DNA of 64,000 bases from Cherax quadricarinatus (GCF_038502225.1 NC_091292.1:51123444-51187443), one strand, 5' to 3'. Positions 50,600 to 62,419 are shown, counted from the first letter of the stretch. Numbers and translations: made by a program. Notes: generated by a model from the sequence alone, not told the origin.

Positions 50600-51310
50600 C
50601 TATTGACAGAAGCATAACTCACAGACAGAAGTATAACTCACAGACTCCCTTTGTATCGGGAGATACACCACAATGATTATGAGAAGGGCCCCGACTCACA
50701 ATGCTCACGCTAGGGACCTTACTGACAATATTCACAAGAAAGAACAGTCTCACAATGGTCAAGACAGGATCCTAAGTTACTCCTAATGCTCACGACATTC
50801 AGTGATAACGAAAGAGACCTAATTTAAGATGGTTATGACAGAGACTTAACACACTAACCTCTTGACAAACCAAACTAAATGCTCTCAACAGAGACCTAAG
50901 TTACAATTTTCATTTTAATTCTTAATTCGTAGTGATTATGTTAAGCTTAACTCAAAGACCTCGCTATGATAACCAACACTAGTGCTAACTCAACGTCCAA
51001 ACTCACATATTATCTCTGAAATCAAACTCATAGTCCTCAACCAGTCTAAATCTCAGAGTGTTCACTGTGATTCCTAACTGCTAGTGCTCACTCTCAGACT
51101 TTTAATAACATTCAGCTCTTACTCTGAACCCTATCTCAGTGTTCTCACACCCGTGTCCTTACTCAAAGAGCTGAGTCCTAAATAATAGTGCAAATATCTG
51201 AGTCCTAATGCACTGTACTCACACCTGAGTGCTAAGTCACTGTGCACACACCTGAATATTAAGTCACTGTGCACACACCTGAGAGCTATCTCACAGACGT
51301 AGTAATAATC
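50600..51310. repeat. Degenerate minisatellite
   Basis: Variants of ACTCACAATGCTCAC and AGAGACCTAA recur about every 30-40 bases, including CTCACAGACT and CTAAGTCACTGTGCACACACC. Heavily diverged, with no coding content. Confidence 0.55.
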
Positions 51311-52009
51311 CCTCACATCCTTTGCCTGAATTTCTAGTGACATCATTCTCAGCCGTCTTCAACTGGCGGTCTTAATGAAATTTATTAGCGGTGCTTTTAA
51401 ACTTTTAACACTTAAACATTATAAATGATGATGAGGGAAGAAAGACGCAGGTTGCAGAACAAGCTCATGACCTGACAAAGCTCCCTGCAGAGCTCTATCA
51501 GGTAATGACTTTATGAAGCTCTAGAGAGAACAATATTTTCCAGATAAAAAAAGTAGTTCTGTACGTCTGGTTTTTATTCACTCTTGTCGAAGAAAATGTA
51601 TTATTAAAAACGTTTATGTTCACCACATTTCTATTTTGTTAGGGAAGGTTAAATATAAAATTTCCAACAAGAGGCATTGAAGACCAAACCATCATCATCA
51701 AAAATAGTAAATTCTCTTCTCAGAATTATGGAAAATATTTTTTTTTACGCTAAATCCAGCCAGTGATGGTCTGTGAGCAGAGCGTTCCATCTTCCATAAA
51801 TGAAGAATTACCATACTGATCTTCACGAAATTTGGGAAATGATTGACGAGAGCTGTGAGGAGTTAATGAGGGACACTGGACATATTTGCCAACGCCAAAC
51901 CCTACCGAATTTTGCGTGATGATATATAACGCATTTTGTTGAGGGGATAGCGGATTTTTTCTACTTGTGGTGCCGAGAGTCAGAAAATAACTAAAACGGA
52001 GATAACCAG
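51311..52009. other. No gene recognised
   Basis: Contains a block related to the foldback style (CATGACCTGACAAAGCTCCC near 51468) but no complete motif. Confidence 0.35.
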
Positions 52010-52160
52010 ATTTTTTGTAAACAGGGTTTATATTTTTGTAAACAGGGTTTATATTTTTGTAAACAGGGTTTATATTTTTGTAAACAGGGTTTATATTTTT
52101 GTAAACAGGGTTTATATTTTTGTAAACAGGGTTTATATTTTTGTAAACACGGTTTATATT
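52010..52160. repeat. 21-bp minisatellite, about seven copies
   Basis: Unit GTAAACAGGGTTTATATTTT plus T, nearly perfect, last copy with ACACGG. Confidence 0.95.
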
Positions 52161-52890
<730 letters not shown>

Positions 52891-52921
52891 GTGTATATTT
52901 CGCCTGCTCTTGCGAATTCCT

Positions 52922-53029
<108 letters not shown>

Positions 53030-53248
53030 AAACAACCACTCTGAAAGAATAGAGAAATTCCAAGCGCTTTCGTGACTACTCACATTATCAAGGAACTATG
53101 AAAGTAAAGCATCCAAGGAAGCTATATAAGGGGTCTGGCCAGCACCTCACTATCAGATCCCACAACGGTTAAACACCTGACGCGCGCCGACCCAACTTGG
53201 ATAGATCCTTTGCACAACTCACCCACAAACTATTCTACCCAAGAAAAT

Positions 53249-53766
53249 TTAAAATTTATTTTCCAGTGTATTATTAAATTCTTCCCAAATTCTATTAATT
53301 ATAAATGGATCTAATTTATATAAACCAAAGGAAATATTCATATTATTGTCAAAACTGCTTTTTATGAAACAAGATTCAATTATATTCCTGTCGACCATGG
53401 ACTTGCTTGATACTACTTTCTCAACTTTTTGAAAATCAATTGGATGGTTAAAATCTCTTACATGAATAAATAGAGCATTGGAATCTTGTCCAGTTCTAAT
53501 GCTATATTTATGTTGTTTTAATCTTAGTTCGAGATTTTTACCAGTTTGACCGTAATAAACTTTATCGCAAATTTTACAAGGAATCTTATAGACACATCCA
53601 TCAGCATTTTGGGGGGAATTCTTTATCAAAAGTTTTTTTACTGTATCAAGATTTTTGAATAAAACTTTAATAATAAAAGTCTTAAGAAGAGAAGGTATAT
53701 CAACCAAGTTTTCATGGTAAGGGAGAACCAACATATTTTTAGTTGAATAAGGCTGGTTGTCCCTTT
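53249..53766 (-). pseudogene. P2 GIY-YIG endonuclease half
   Basis: Open over 161 codons from MLVLPYHENLVDIPSLL. It includes CVYKIPCKICDKVYYGQTGK (the GIY-YIG-type motif with conserved cysteines), LRLKQHKYSIRTGQ, HVRDFNHPIDF and IIESCFIKSSFDN. It ends FNNTLENKF, a few residues past the P3 stop. It is separated from its RT half by LINE-B. Confidence 0.88.
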
Positions 53767-53936
53767 TTGGATTTATTTATTTATTTATTTATTTATTTAT
53801 TTTCAATTTGTGCACACATACAGAGGTACAAAAAAATACAGATAAGAGCAGTATGCCAAAGCCACTTATACTATGCATAGCATTACGGGCTGGCTTAAAA
53901 TTAACTTAAGATTAACTAAGCAATGATTATTATTAT

Positions 53937-53996
53937 TATTATAATCAAAAAGAAGCGCTAAGCCACAAGGACTATACAGCGCTGCTACTAAGCAAT
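53937..53996 (-). mobile_element. Short retroposed 3' module Y, copy 3
   Basis: Same module and same CTAAGCAATGA flanks (11-bp duplication) as in the LINE-B fragment at 11192-11837, read on the opposite strand. Confidence 0.88.
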
Positions 53997-54207
53997 GATG
54001 AAATCAGTGATAAAACATTAATGTAAACAGATAACTATAAAGCACAAGTGAGTATTACAAAGACAGGTCATATGGTTGCATTCAGTTAGGTAGTGATTCT
54101 GTTAGGTAGTGTATTTAAAAAATAATAAGTTAGATTGGGTTTTAGGTTTAACATTTATGTGATATAATTGTGAGAAACATTTAAGATATACAATTTATAA
54201 TGTTCAG

Positions 54208-57162
54208 TTATTCAGTATTTATTTGGTTTTGGGTGAGTAAGTAATCTTTGAGAAGAGACTTGAATTTATAAACAGGTTGTGTTTCTTTTATATTTACAGG
54301 TAATGAATTCCAGATTTTAGGGCCTTTTATGTGCATTGAGTTTTTGCATAGTGTGAGATGGACACGAGGAACATCAAAGAGTGATCTGTGCCTTGTGTTA
54401 TGGTCATGTGTTCTGTTGAGGTTGGCAAGGAGATGTTTGAGGGGAGGGTTAATATCAGAGTTAAGTGTTCTATGTATGTAATAGGTGCAGTAATAAGTAT
54501 GGATGTTTTGTATGGTGAGTAGGTTTAGTGTATTGAATATTGGTGGAGTGTGCTGCCTGTAGTGAGAATTTGTTATCATTCTGACTGCAGCCTTTTGTTG
54601 GGTAATTAGTGGTCTGAGATGGTTAATTGTTGTTGAGCCCCATGCACAAATTCCATAGGTGAGATAGGGGTAAATAAGAGAGTGATATAGGGCCAGGAGG
54701 GCTGACTGTGGAACATAGTACCGTATCTTCGATAGTATGCCTACAGTCTTGGAAATTTTCTTAGAAATTTGATGTATATGTGTATGAAATTTGAGTCTAT
54801 TATCAAGGTGGATTCCTAAGAATTTTCCCTCTGTTAGTTTTGTGATAGGTGATCCATTTATCATTATGTTAAGAGGGACATCTGTAGCTCTGTTACCAAA
54901 CTGAATGAAGTAGGTTTTGTCAATGTTTAGTGTAAGTTTGTTAGTCCTCATCCAGGTAGATATTTTCTGTAATTCGGTATTTACAGTATTGGCTAGCGTG
55001 ACTGGGCTCGGGTGAGAGAAGACGTATGTAGTGTCATCTGCAAATAGTGTGGGTTTGAGTAATTGCGAAGCATTTGGAAGGTCATTTATGTATAGGAGAA
55101 AGAGAAGAGGGCCAAGGACACTTCCCTGTGGGACACCAACTGTAATTGGTTGTGCAGAAGAGTTTGCCCCATTTGCGTACACATATTGGCTTCTGTTGCT
55201 GAGGTAAGACTTGAGGTAGTTGAGGGAGTGCCCTCTTATACCATAGTGTGACAATTTTACGTGGAGCAAGTCATGGTCAACTGTATCAAAAGCTTTACGT
55301 AAGTCAATGAAGATCCCCAGTGGGACTTCTTTTTTCTCTATTGCAGTGTATATATGTTCTAGCATGTGTATAATAGCATCATTAGTATTTTTATTAGGCC
55401 TGAATCCAAATTGGCAGGGGTTGAGTATGTTTTGGGAGATAAGGTAGGAGTAGATTCGTTTATGAATTAATTTTTCGAAGATTTTTGAGAGAGGGTGTAA
55501 GTTGGATATTGGCCTATAGTTATTCAACTCTGTTTGGTCTCCTCCTTTGTGGATCGGGGTGACCCTTGCTATTTTGAGTACTGTAGGGAAGGTGGAGGAT
55601 TCAATGGATTTGTTAAAGAGTGTTGCAATGATTGGTGATAGCACTTGTGACACTTTTTTGTATATAAGGGGTGGTAAGGTATTTAAATCTCCTGCCTTGT
55701 TTTTTAGTGCGTTGATAATAAGGGAGACTTCGTATGGGTTAGTCGGAGCTAGGAACAGTGTGTTCGGGTAGTTGCCGGTGAGGTAGTCATTTGGTGGGGT
55801 ATCTGAGCTTGGGATTTTATTGGCAAGGTTTTGTCCTATAGTGGAGAAGAAATCATTGAGTCTGTTTGCTGTTTCTGTTGGTGGGATTTGGGGTTCATCT
55901 GTTTTTGCTAATTTTATTTCGCTATTTCGTGATATCTTTTTTGTTCCCAGAATTTCTGATAGGGTTTTCCAGGTCTTTTTTATATCACCTCGTAAGTTGG
56001 ATAATCTGTTCTCATAATACAATTTTTTTGCCCTTCTTATCAGGCTGGTTAGGATTGACGAGTAACGTTTTGTTTGGTCTCTGGTTATGTGACCCATTCT
56101 GTACTGTTTTTCATATTGGTGTTTTGTATTTATGGATTTGAGAATGCTGGGTGTTAGCCAGGGACTGTTCAGTCTCTTTGCTGTCATCTGTTTAGTTTTT
56201 TTGGGGCAGTGCTTGTTATAGAGGTATTGGGTTTTTTTTAGAAAATTATTAATACATTCGTCAATATCTGTATAGGTTTCTAGCTCAGTGTGCCAATCAA
56301 TGTTTGCTATTGCTGTTGTGAAGTTATTAATGGCTGCCTCATTGTGAAGTCTGAAGGTGACTTTAGTAGTGTCTTGGGGTAGTTTACCAAGAGTTGTTAT
56401 GAGGAAAGTAGGGTAGTGGTCTGTGGTATTATCTGTAATTATGCCTGATTTTAAAGGGGATATGGTGTTGGTCCAGATGTGGTCAAGTAGGGAAACACTA
56501 GTCTCTGTAACTCTTGTAGGTTTTGTTACTGTTGGTAGTAACATACAGTTACTCATTGTGTTTGTGAATTCAGTAACGTGTGGGTCCTGGTCTTGCAGGA
56601 GATTTATATTGAAGTCACCTGAGAGTAGTAAGTGATCTTTGTTCATGCGTGCATCAGTTATCATACTTCCTAGATTTTGACTAAATTGGCTAATGTTTGA
56701 CTGTGGAACTCTGTAGATGTTTATCAATGTGAGAGGTTTTTGTAGGTACTTTGATTTGAATTTAGCTATTATATATTCCCCATGTTCATCCCTTGTGCAA
56801 GTATTAGTGATACATTCTAGTTGGTCTGAGTAGTATATGGCTGTGCCACCCCCTTGTTGATCTGGCCTACAGTTGTGTATGGCTGTGTAACCAGGAATGG
56901 CATAGACATCTGTACTATCAGGCTTTAGCCAGGTTTCAGTTAGTGTAATGATGGACATATTGGCATGTAAGGAATTTAGTAATGCTATGAGGTCATCGTA
57001 ATGCTTGCTTAAAGATCTGATATTGTAGTTAAATATAGTTATGTTGTTGTTGGCACTGAGAAGTGCCTTTGATTGTTCTGCAGTGTAGTAATTACAGTTA
57101 CTGTTTGATTCATTTAAGTCATTAAATAAGAGGTTGGTATCAGGATCAATGCTTGTAATCAT
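54208..57162 (-). CDS. LINE-B endonuclease-reverse transcriptase, intact 984 aa
   Basis: Single uninterrupted frame. The apurinic-type endonuclease spans about residues 38-250: FNYNIRSLSKH, LTETWLKPDS (catalytic E), LLSGDFNINLLQ, LLDHIWTN and TTDHYP. A linker follows with KRLNSPWLTPSILKSI. RT spans about residues 520-770: IARVTPIHKGGDQTELNNYR, NPCQFGFRPNKNTNDAI, FIDLRKAFDTVDHDLL, GVPQGSVLGPLLFLLYINDL, LFADDTTYVF (catalytic FADD) and KLTLNIDKTYF. The C-terminal region includes HSLIYPYLTYGICAWGS. This fits a CR1/L2/Jockey-like LINE; the exact clade is not assigned. All catalytic boxes look intact, so this copy could be recently active. Confidence 0.93.
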   Translation of the reverse strand: MITSIDPDTNLLFNDLNESNSNCNYYTAEQSKALLSANNNITIFNYNIRSLSKHYDDLIALLNSLHANMSIITLTETWLKPDSTDVYAIPGYTAIHNCRPDQQGGGTAIYYSDQLECITNTCTRDEHGEYIIAKFKSKYLQKPLTLINIYRVPQSNISQFSQNLGSMITDARMNKDHLLLSGDFNINLLQDQDPHVTEFTNTMSNCMLLPTVTKPTRVTETSVSLLDHIWTNTISPLKSGIITDNTTDHYPTFLITTLGKLPQDTTKVTFRLHNEAAINNFTTAIANIDWHTELETYTDIDECINNFLKKTQYLYNKHCPKKTKQMTAKRLNSPWLTPSILKSINTKHQYEKQYRMGHITRDQTKRYSSILTSLIRRAKKLYYENRLSNLRGDIKKTWKTLSEILGTKKISRNSEIKLAKTDEPQIPPTETANRLNDFFSTIGQNLANKIPSSDTPPNDYLTGNYPNTLFLAPTNPYEVSLIINALKNKAGDLNTLPPLIYKKVSQVLSPIIATLFNKSIESSTFPTVLKIARVTPIHKGGDQTELNNYRPISNLHPLSKIFEKLIHKRIYSYLISQNILNPCQFGFRPNKNTNDAIIHMLEHIYTAIEKKEVPLGIFIDLRKAFDTVDHDLLHVKLSHYGIRGHSLNYLKSYLSNRSQYVYANGANSSAQPITVGVPQGSVLGPLLFLLYINDLPNASQLLKPTLFADDTTYVFSHPSPVTLANTVNTELQKISTWMRTNKLTLNIDKTYFIQFGNRATDVPLNIMINGSPITKLTEGKFLGIHLDNRLKFHTHIHQISKKISKTVGILSKIRYYVPQSALLALYHSLIYPYLTYGICAWGSTTINHLRPLITQQKAAVRMITNSHYRQHTPPIFNTLNLLTIQNIHTYYCTYYIHRTLNSDINPPLKHLLANLNRTHDHNTRHRSLFDVPRVHLTLCKNSMHIKGPKIWNSLPVNIKETQPVYKFKSLLKDYLLTQNQINTE

Positions 57163-58316
57163 AAGATTTGTAGTGAATCTATAGTTTGAATTAAGTATAA
57201 AACAAAGTAAATAGTCTTAAGCTAAAAAATAGCACCTGGATTATTTAACAAATGTAAAATAATGAGTTAAGGGACTAATACAAATAAAGTGATGATCAAA
57301 TAGTGGAGCTTGGGAGTATGATAGTAGGTAGTACTATAAAGGTAATTTTTTAAAGTTAGAATTATAGTATAAAATTATAATATAAAAGGGACTAATATAG
57401 GTTGTGGTGACCAATAAAGTGGTAATCAAAAAAATGAGCTTTGGAATATAATGGCAAAATTGTGAACTTATTCTACTTTAGCACCTAAGAATAGCACCTT
57501 GATTATTTTAACAATTGTGAATATATAAACTAGGATAGTTATATAAAGCTAAAATAAAGGAGAAAACATATAAGGGACTAAAATTAAGTAATGGTAAGCA
57601 AAGTTAAATGGGCAGATGGTAGGAATTATAATATAAACTTATAATATAAAAATACAATTTGAAATGGTACTTGCAATTGCACTAGAGTCTGGTAAAGGTT
57701 GTTGACAAGATCAAGATTATACCTAGATTTAAATTGAGAAAATAAAATTCACAATTAAAGTACAAAAGAATAATAGTAAAAAAATAACAATGGTAATGTC
57801 TTGATTATAATATGATAGTAAGAGGGTAGACAGGTACACAGGTACAAGGGATAATATAAAGGTTGGGGTTGAATATAAAAACTTGAAAATTTGGCTACAA
57901 AATGTTATGAGAAGTATAAAATAATGTTTAATGTACAAAATTAAAATTGACTGGTAGTAAATATGGTGTTTAATAAAATTTTAGTAAGTAATAATGATTA
58001 CAAAAAAGTGAAAAAGTAATGTTTATTTCATTCAATATTGCACTGGTAGTTATACTTGAGGTTATATGGCAGTACAAGGTAATTAAGAGTAATCTAGGAT
58101 AGTAAATGTGGTATTAAAACAGGTAAAGGTAAATAGACAAGTAATGGTTATTAAATGTCAAAATTGTTAAGAGTAAATTGAAATTTTAGTAAAAATGATA
58201 TTTATTAATTTTATTAAGTAATATCAATTGATAGTATTTAAAAAAAAAAAAAAAAAAAAAATATGAGGTAGTAATATGGACAGAGAAAGTATCAATTCAG
58301 CTAATGTTTAAGCGAA
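57163..58316 (-). other. LINE-B 5' region, no ORF seen
   Basis: Strongly AT-rich with repeated AATAAAGTGATGATCAAAT-like and AGCACCTGGATTATTT-like phrases (57180-57480), suggesting internal duplication. No ORF1 or gag-like zinc knuckle is visible. A poly-A run (about 58241-58260) is near the right edge. Confidence 0.5.
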
Positions 58317-59022
58317 CAACTTTAAAAGATTTATCAATTACATTTCTTGGGTATTTTAAATCATTACCTATTTCATAAATTTTGGATATTTCCTCATCTA
58401 TGGACTCAGGACTACAAATTTGTAAAGCTCTCAAAAACATTGATGAGAAAACAGACAGTTTGACTCTATCTTGATGCGAGGAATAATAGTGGACATAGGA
58501 ACAGTTATTTGTAGGTTTTCTGTAAATTTTAAATTTGAATTCATTATTACCCTTAATAATTAAAACATCTAGAAAAGGCAATGAGTTATTTTCTTCAAAC
58601 TCAACAGTAAAGTTTATAGAATGGGCTAAGCTATTTAATTTTCCTAGGAAATGGTGTTTATCTACATTTTTGGGCATAAGACACAAAATATCATCAATAT
58701 ATCTGAACCATTTAGCTCTATTAGGGAGGATTGTGTTAAGTAACCTTGTTTCAAAAAATTCCATGTATAGGTTACTAAGAACAGGTGAAAGAGGATTTCC
58801 CATTGCCATACCAAACTTCTGAGTGTAAAATTTATCATTAAATACAAATTTTGCATCAACAATGCAAAGTTTAATAAGTTTAATGATAGTAGGAACTGGC
58901 AATGGTAAATCATAGTTAACGAGTTCTTCAGATAAGAAACTTAATAAATCACCAACAGGAACTTTCGTAAACAAGGAAGTAACATCAAAACTAACCATGT
59001 TAAAATCATTTAAGTCAGTCAT
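58317..59022 (-). pseudogene. P2 reverse-transcriptase half
   Basis: Encodes NMVSFDVTSLFTKVPVGDLL, FGMAMGNPLSPVLSNLYMEF, RYIDDILCLMPKN (catalytic Y-I-D-D) and YRKPTNNCSYVHYYSSHQD, ending where LINE-B cuts in after DKSFKVV. Differs from P3 at a few residues (VGDLLSF for VDDLLNF). Confidence 0.88.
59000..59019. other. 20-base centre of the P2/P3 palindrome
   Basis: CTAACCATG (58991-58999) and CATGGTTAG (59020-59028) are the inner ends of the arms. The 20-base centre matches P1 sequence just upstream of its ATG, so P2 extends about 20 bases further 5' than P3, with a short overlap (CA) at the join. Confidence 0.85.
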
Positions 59023-60238
59023 GGTTAGTTTTGATGTTACTTCCTTGTTTACGAAAGTTCCTGTTGATGATTTATTAAATTTCTTATCTGAAGAACTCGT
59101 TAACTATGATTTACCATTGCCAGTTCCTACTATCATTAAACTTATTAAACTTTGCATTGTTGATGCAAAATTTTTATTTAATGATAAGTTTTACACTCAG
59201 AAGTTTGGTATGGCAATGGGAAATCCTCTTTCACCTGTTCTTAGTAACCTATACATGGAATTTTTTGAAACAAGGTTACTTAACACAATCCTCCCTAATA
59301 GAGCTAAATGGTTCAGATATGTTGATGATATTTTGTGTCTTATGCCCAAAAATGTAGATATACACCATTTCCTAGGAAAATTAAATAGCTTAGCCCATTC
59401 TATAAACTTTACTGTTGAGTTTGAAGAAAATAACTCATTGCCTTTTCTAGATGTTTTAATTATTAAGGGTAATAATGAATTCAAATTTAAAATTTACAGA
59501 AAACCTACAAATAACTGTTCCTATGTCCACTATTATTCCTCGCATCAAGATAGAGTCAAACTGTCTGTTTTCTCATCAATGTTTTTGAGAGCTTTACGAA
59601 TTTGTAGTCCTGAGTTCATAGATGAGGAAATATCCAAAATTTATGAAATAGGTAATGATTTAAAATACCCAAGAAATGTAATTGATAAATCTTTTAAAGT
59701 TGCTAGAAATACTTTTTACAATCCAAAAAGGGACAACCAGCCTTATTCAACTAAAAATATGTTGGTTCTCCCTTACCATGAAAACTTGGTTGATATACCT
59801 TCTCTTCTTAAGACTTTTAATATTAAAGTTTTATTCAAAAATCTTGATACAGTAAAAAAACTTTTGATAAAGAATTCCCCCCAAAATGCTGATGGATGTG
59901 TCTATAAGATTCCTTGTAAAATTTGCGATAAAGTTTATTACGGTCAAACTGGTAAAAATCTCGAACTAAGATTAAAACAACATAAATATAGCATTAGAAC
60001 TGGACAAGATTCCAATGCTCTATTTATTCATGTAAGAGATTTTAACCATCCAATTGATTTTCAAAAAGTTGAGAAAGTAGTATCAAGCAAGTCCATGGTC
60101 GACAGGAATATAATTGAATCTTGTTTCATAAAAAGCAGTTTTGACAATAATATGAATATTTCCGTTGGTTTATATAAATTAGATCCATTTATAATTAATA
60201 GAATTTGGGAAGAATTTAATAATACACTGGACAAATAA
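59021..60238 (+). CDS. PLE P3 reverse transcriptase with GIY-YIG endonuclease, 5'-truncated
   Basis: Open from 58997, but PLE homology starts at the ATG at 59021 (MVSFDVTSLFTKVPVDDLL); the preceding residues come from the antisense P2 end. RT blocks: FGMAMGNPLSPVLSNLYMEF, RYVDDILCLMPK (YVDD active site) and NNSLPFLDVLIIKGNNEFKF. The GIY-YIG domain starts at about residue 300: CVYKIPCKICDKVYYGQTGK, then HVRDFNHPIDFQKVEK, ending NRIWEEFNNTLDK and a TAA at 60236-60238. At about 405 residues it lacks the N-terminal RT blocks of full-length PLE proteins. It is the best-preserved PLE frame here but is unlikely to be autonomous. Confidence 0.92.
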   Translation: MVSFDVTSLFTKVPVDDLLNFLSEELVNYDLPLPVPTIIKLIKLCIVDAKFLFNDKFYTQKFGMAMGNPLSPVLSNLYMEFFETRLLNTILPNRAKWFRYVDDILCLMPKNVDIHHFLGKLNSLAHSINFTVEFEENNSLPFLDVLIIKGNNEFKFKIYRKPTNNCSYVHYYSSHQDRVKLSVFSSMFLRALRICSPEFIDEEISKIYEIGNDLKYPRNVIDKSFKVARNTFYNPKRDNQPYSTKNMLVLPYHENLVDIPSLLKTFNIKVLFKNLDTVKKLLIKNSPQNADGCVYKIPCKICDKVYYGQTGKNLELRLKQHKYSIRTGQDSNALFIHVRDFNHPIDFQKVEKVVSSKSMVDRNIIESCFIKSSFDNNMNISVGLYKLDPFIINRIWEEFNNTLDK

Positions 60239-60396
60239 TTTTTAAATTTTCTTGGATAGAATAGTTTGTGGGTGAGTTGTGCAAAGGACCTATCCAAGTT
60301 GAGTCGGCGCGCGTCAGGTGTTTAACCGTTGTGGGATCTGATAGTGAGGTGCTGGCCAGACCCCTTATATAGCTTCCTTGGATGCTTTACTTTCAT

Positions 60397-60438
60397 AGTT
60401 CCTTGATAATGTGAGTAGTCACGAAAGCGCTTGGAATT
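60397..60438 (+). ncRNA. Hammerhead-like motif at the P3 3' end
   Basis: Core TTGATAA (60403-60409), stem II GTGA/TCAC, GAAA at 60423-60426, AGCGCT minimal stem III. AGTTCC (60397-60402) pairs with GGAATT (60433-60438), a six-base stem I. Same U3/A8 core as P1. Confidence 0.5.
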
Positions 60439-60505
60439 TTTCTATTCTTTCAGAGTGGTTGTTTTGCATATTCTGAAATCACCTGTTTACTGTGATCTTA
60501 TTTCA

Positions 60506-60750
<245 letters not shown>

Positions 60751-60767
60751 GTCTACTACGCACTCAC

Positions 60768-60876
60768 ACAGAAAGAACGAAGCCAGTAGGATTCAAACCC
60801 ATGTTTGTCGCTGTCCTCCAGTGTGGCTTATCTCCCAGCGTGATGCCTTAAACTACTTAGCTACAGCTGCCTGAAA
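60768..60876 (-). mobile_element. tRNA-derived SINE head
   Basis: Minus strand: CTGTAGCTAAGTAGTTTAAG (A-box-like, tRNA D-arm pattern) then, about 45 bases on, GGGTTTGAATCCTAC (B-box GGTTTGAATCC). Internal RNA polymerase III promoter pattern. I see no clean acceptor stem. Confidence 0.65.
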
Positions 60877-61690
60877 GAGTGAAGAAATATTTCCTAACAT
60901 TCCAGTGACTTGCTTGTGTTCTCAACCTCCAGCTTTGCCATCGTGTTCCTGATTCCCATCTCTCGACCCATCTGCCCCTGTCCACCCATCAAGCATCCCT
61001 TTTTTCCTATACTCACGGATTCATTCACTTACCAATATATGGTTGCAGGTGTCGAGTCTCAGCTCCTGGTCCTGTCCCTTCACAGATCGCTACTAGGTTC
61101 ACCCTTTCCTGGCTTCAAGAGGCTCATCGTACCTCTAGATTTTCAATCCTCCAGTGTCATCAAGCTGAGTTTGCTTAACCTCTCCTCACAGGATATACCG
61201 CATTGTCCTGGAACATATTTTAGATGCAAACCTCTGCGCTCTCTCCGATTTCTTGACATGCTCGAATTGTGGGAAATGCTCGGCATAACAAGAGGCTTTC
61301 TATACAGTAGTATGTCAGTGATGTCAGCTATGGTCTGTATACATTGTACATGCACTTGTAGAAATGAAGATATTATTATTAGTATCATTATTAAAGATTT
61401 TTTTCTGGACTTCATACTGGCACTGTATACTCCAATACAGACCTGAAGGACACGTTCTATAGTGCCGTGAAGGACTCTTTAGTTTTACATCTAGTCTTAC
61501 ATTTGCCAGACGTGCATTTCTGCAGCAGTTATTTGGTTGATGTACATCTCAGGTGATATCCTTGGCACACTACTTATTCCACAGTCCTTCTTAAGTAAGG
61601 GTTGTAGCTTTTGTCTCCTGATCCTGTACTCCGTCTGTGGTCTTCTTTGACATTCCCCAAACTTTATAACTTTGCACCCACTACTGACAC
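60877..61690 (-). mobile_element. LINE-C relic C7, with SINE X inserted
   Basis: 60877-61000 matches the LINE-C segment GAAGAAATACTTCCTAACAT. A second start of the LINE-C 3' end lies near 61020 (ATATATGGTTGCAGG). Diverged coding relics include VQCIQ-unrelated insert, then GECQRRPQTEYRIRRQKLQP (61620-61670) and ISPEMYINQITAAE. SINE X (61265-61395) interrupts it. Confidence 0.65.
61265..61395 (+). mobile_element. SINE X, copy 2
   Basis: Contains TGATGTCAGCTATGGTCTGT and TACATTGTACATGCACTTGT, the reverse complement of 14138-14200, and ends in an (ATT)n tail (about 61366-61392). Its continuity across GGCATAACAAGAGGCTTTCT shows what the 14-kb copy looked like before the DNA transposon entered. 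Confidence 0.6.
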
Positions 61691-61702
61691 CTCTGTCCCA
61701 TA

Positions 61703-62330
61703 AACTCAAGCCGCCATCTCTCTCACCGAAGTTGCTGAAACCATTGCCAAAAGTTACTCGGGAGTACAAGGAGCTAAAGCCGATGTCATCACTAGTCTAG
61801 AGAATATAAAACCTAACGGCCATATCCGCGGCCATGAATGGAAAAATCTCTACCTTCACACCCTCAAAAAGTACCATCATGTACTCCATGGAACTATACA
61901 CGAGATTCTGCAACGGAACAGTAAAATTCCACTGAGTTCCATCCTACAACTACTCAATTACGTAATTTCATTAAAAGACTCATCAACGAGAATGACATCC
62001 CCATAAAATTTATACCGACTCAGAAGACTTAGGAACGGATCCTCAATAATGAATCCACCATAAGCTTCCAGGTCAATACTCCACTGCCTTCTGAAATACT
62101 CTCCCGAACTGAAGCGCCTGCCAGTCATCACCCTCACCAACTATTTAGTGAAGTGCTGCCATCGTCTGTGCTGCCTTCGTCTCTTGCCATCAACGCCCTG
62201 GCACTCTTTCTACGGCTGAAGACACTTCTCCAGAACTATTCTTCGTCTGTCCACACTTCCCTGCACTCTCCGTTTCACATTATTCCAGACCAGGGAACTA
62301 AACTCTTCTCCAGGTTGAGAGACTGACCGC
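61703..62330 (+). pseudogene. Unidentified coding-like stretch with frameshift and stop
   Basis: An open frame without a start runs from about 61703 to about 62005 and includes AAISLTEVAETIAKSYSGVQ and EWKNLYLHTLKKYHHVLHG. A second frame overlaps it (RNFIKRLINENDIPIKFIPT), is broken by a TAG near 62029, then stays open to about 62328. Composition and amphipathic helices look protein-like, more GC-rich than the flanks. No domain is recognised; it could be a retroelement N-terminal domain or a host pseudogene. Confidence 0.35.
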
Positions 62331-62419
62331 TTCAAGATGTTGCGACTCTTCCCATCATCTTGACTTCGCTGTCTCCGCATTATTCTCCTCTGTATTTGAC
62401 GTTTCAACAATATTAATAT

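Larger units (their letters stand above)
53771..58316 (-). mobile_element. LINE family B, near full-length, inserted in P2
   Basis: The 3' end at the left is an (AAAT)n tail (53771-53800). Then come the 3' UTR with module Y, an intact ORF (54208-57162), and about 1.15 kb of AT-rich 5' sequence without a clear ORF1. The left flank GGACAACCAGCC side and the right flank TTTAAAAGATTTATC side belong to the same PLE frame, with about 18 bases lost and no target duplication visible. Confidence 0.88.
59020..60505 (+). mobile_element. Penelope-like element P3
   Basis: 5' truncated at its ATGGTTAG start, head to head with P2. It contains an uninterrupted RT plus GIY-YIG frame and a 3' terminus with a hammerhead-like motif. 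It ends at a (TA)n(TG)n tract. Confidence 0.92.

Noticed and set aside
54208..57162. Endogenous virus
   Set aside because: The protein is endonuclease followed by RT in LINE order, with no LTRs, protease, integrase or envelope-like regions.
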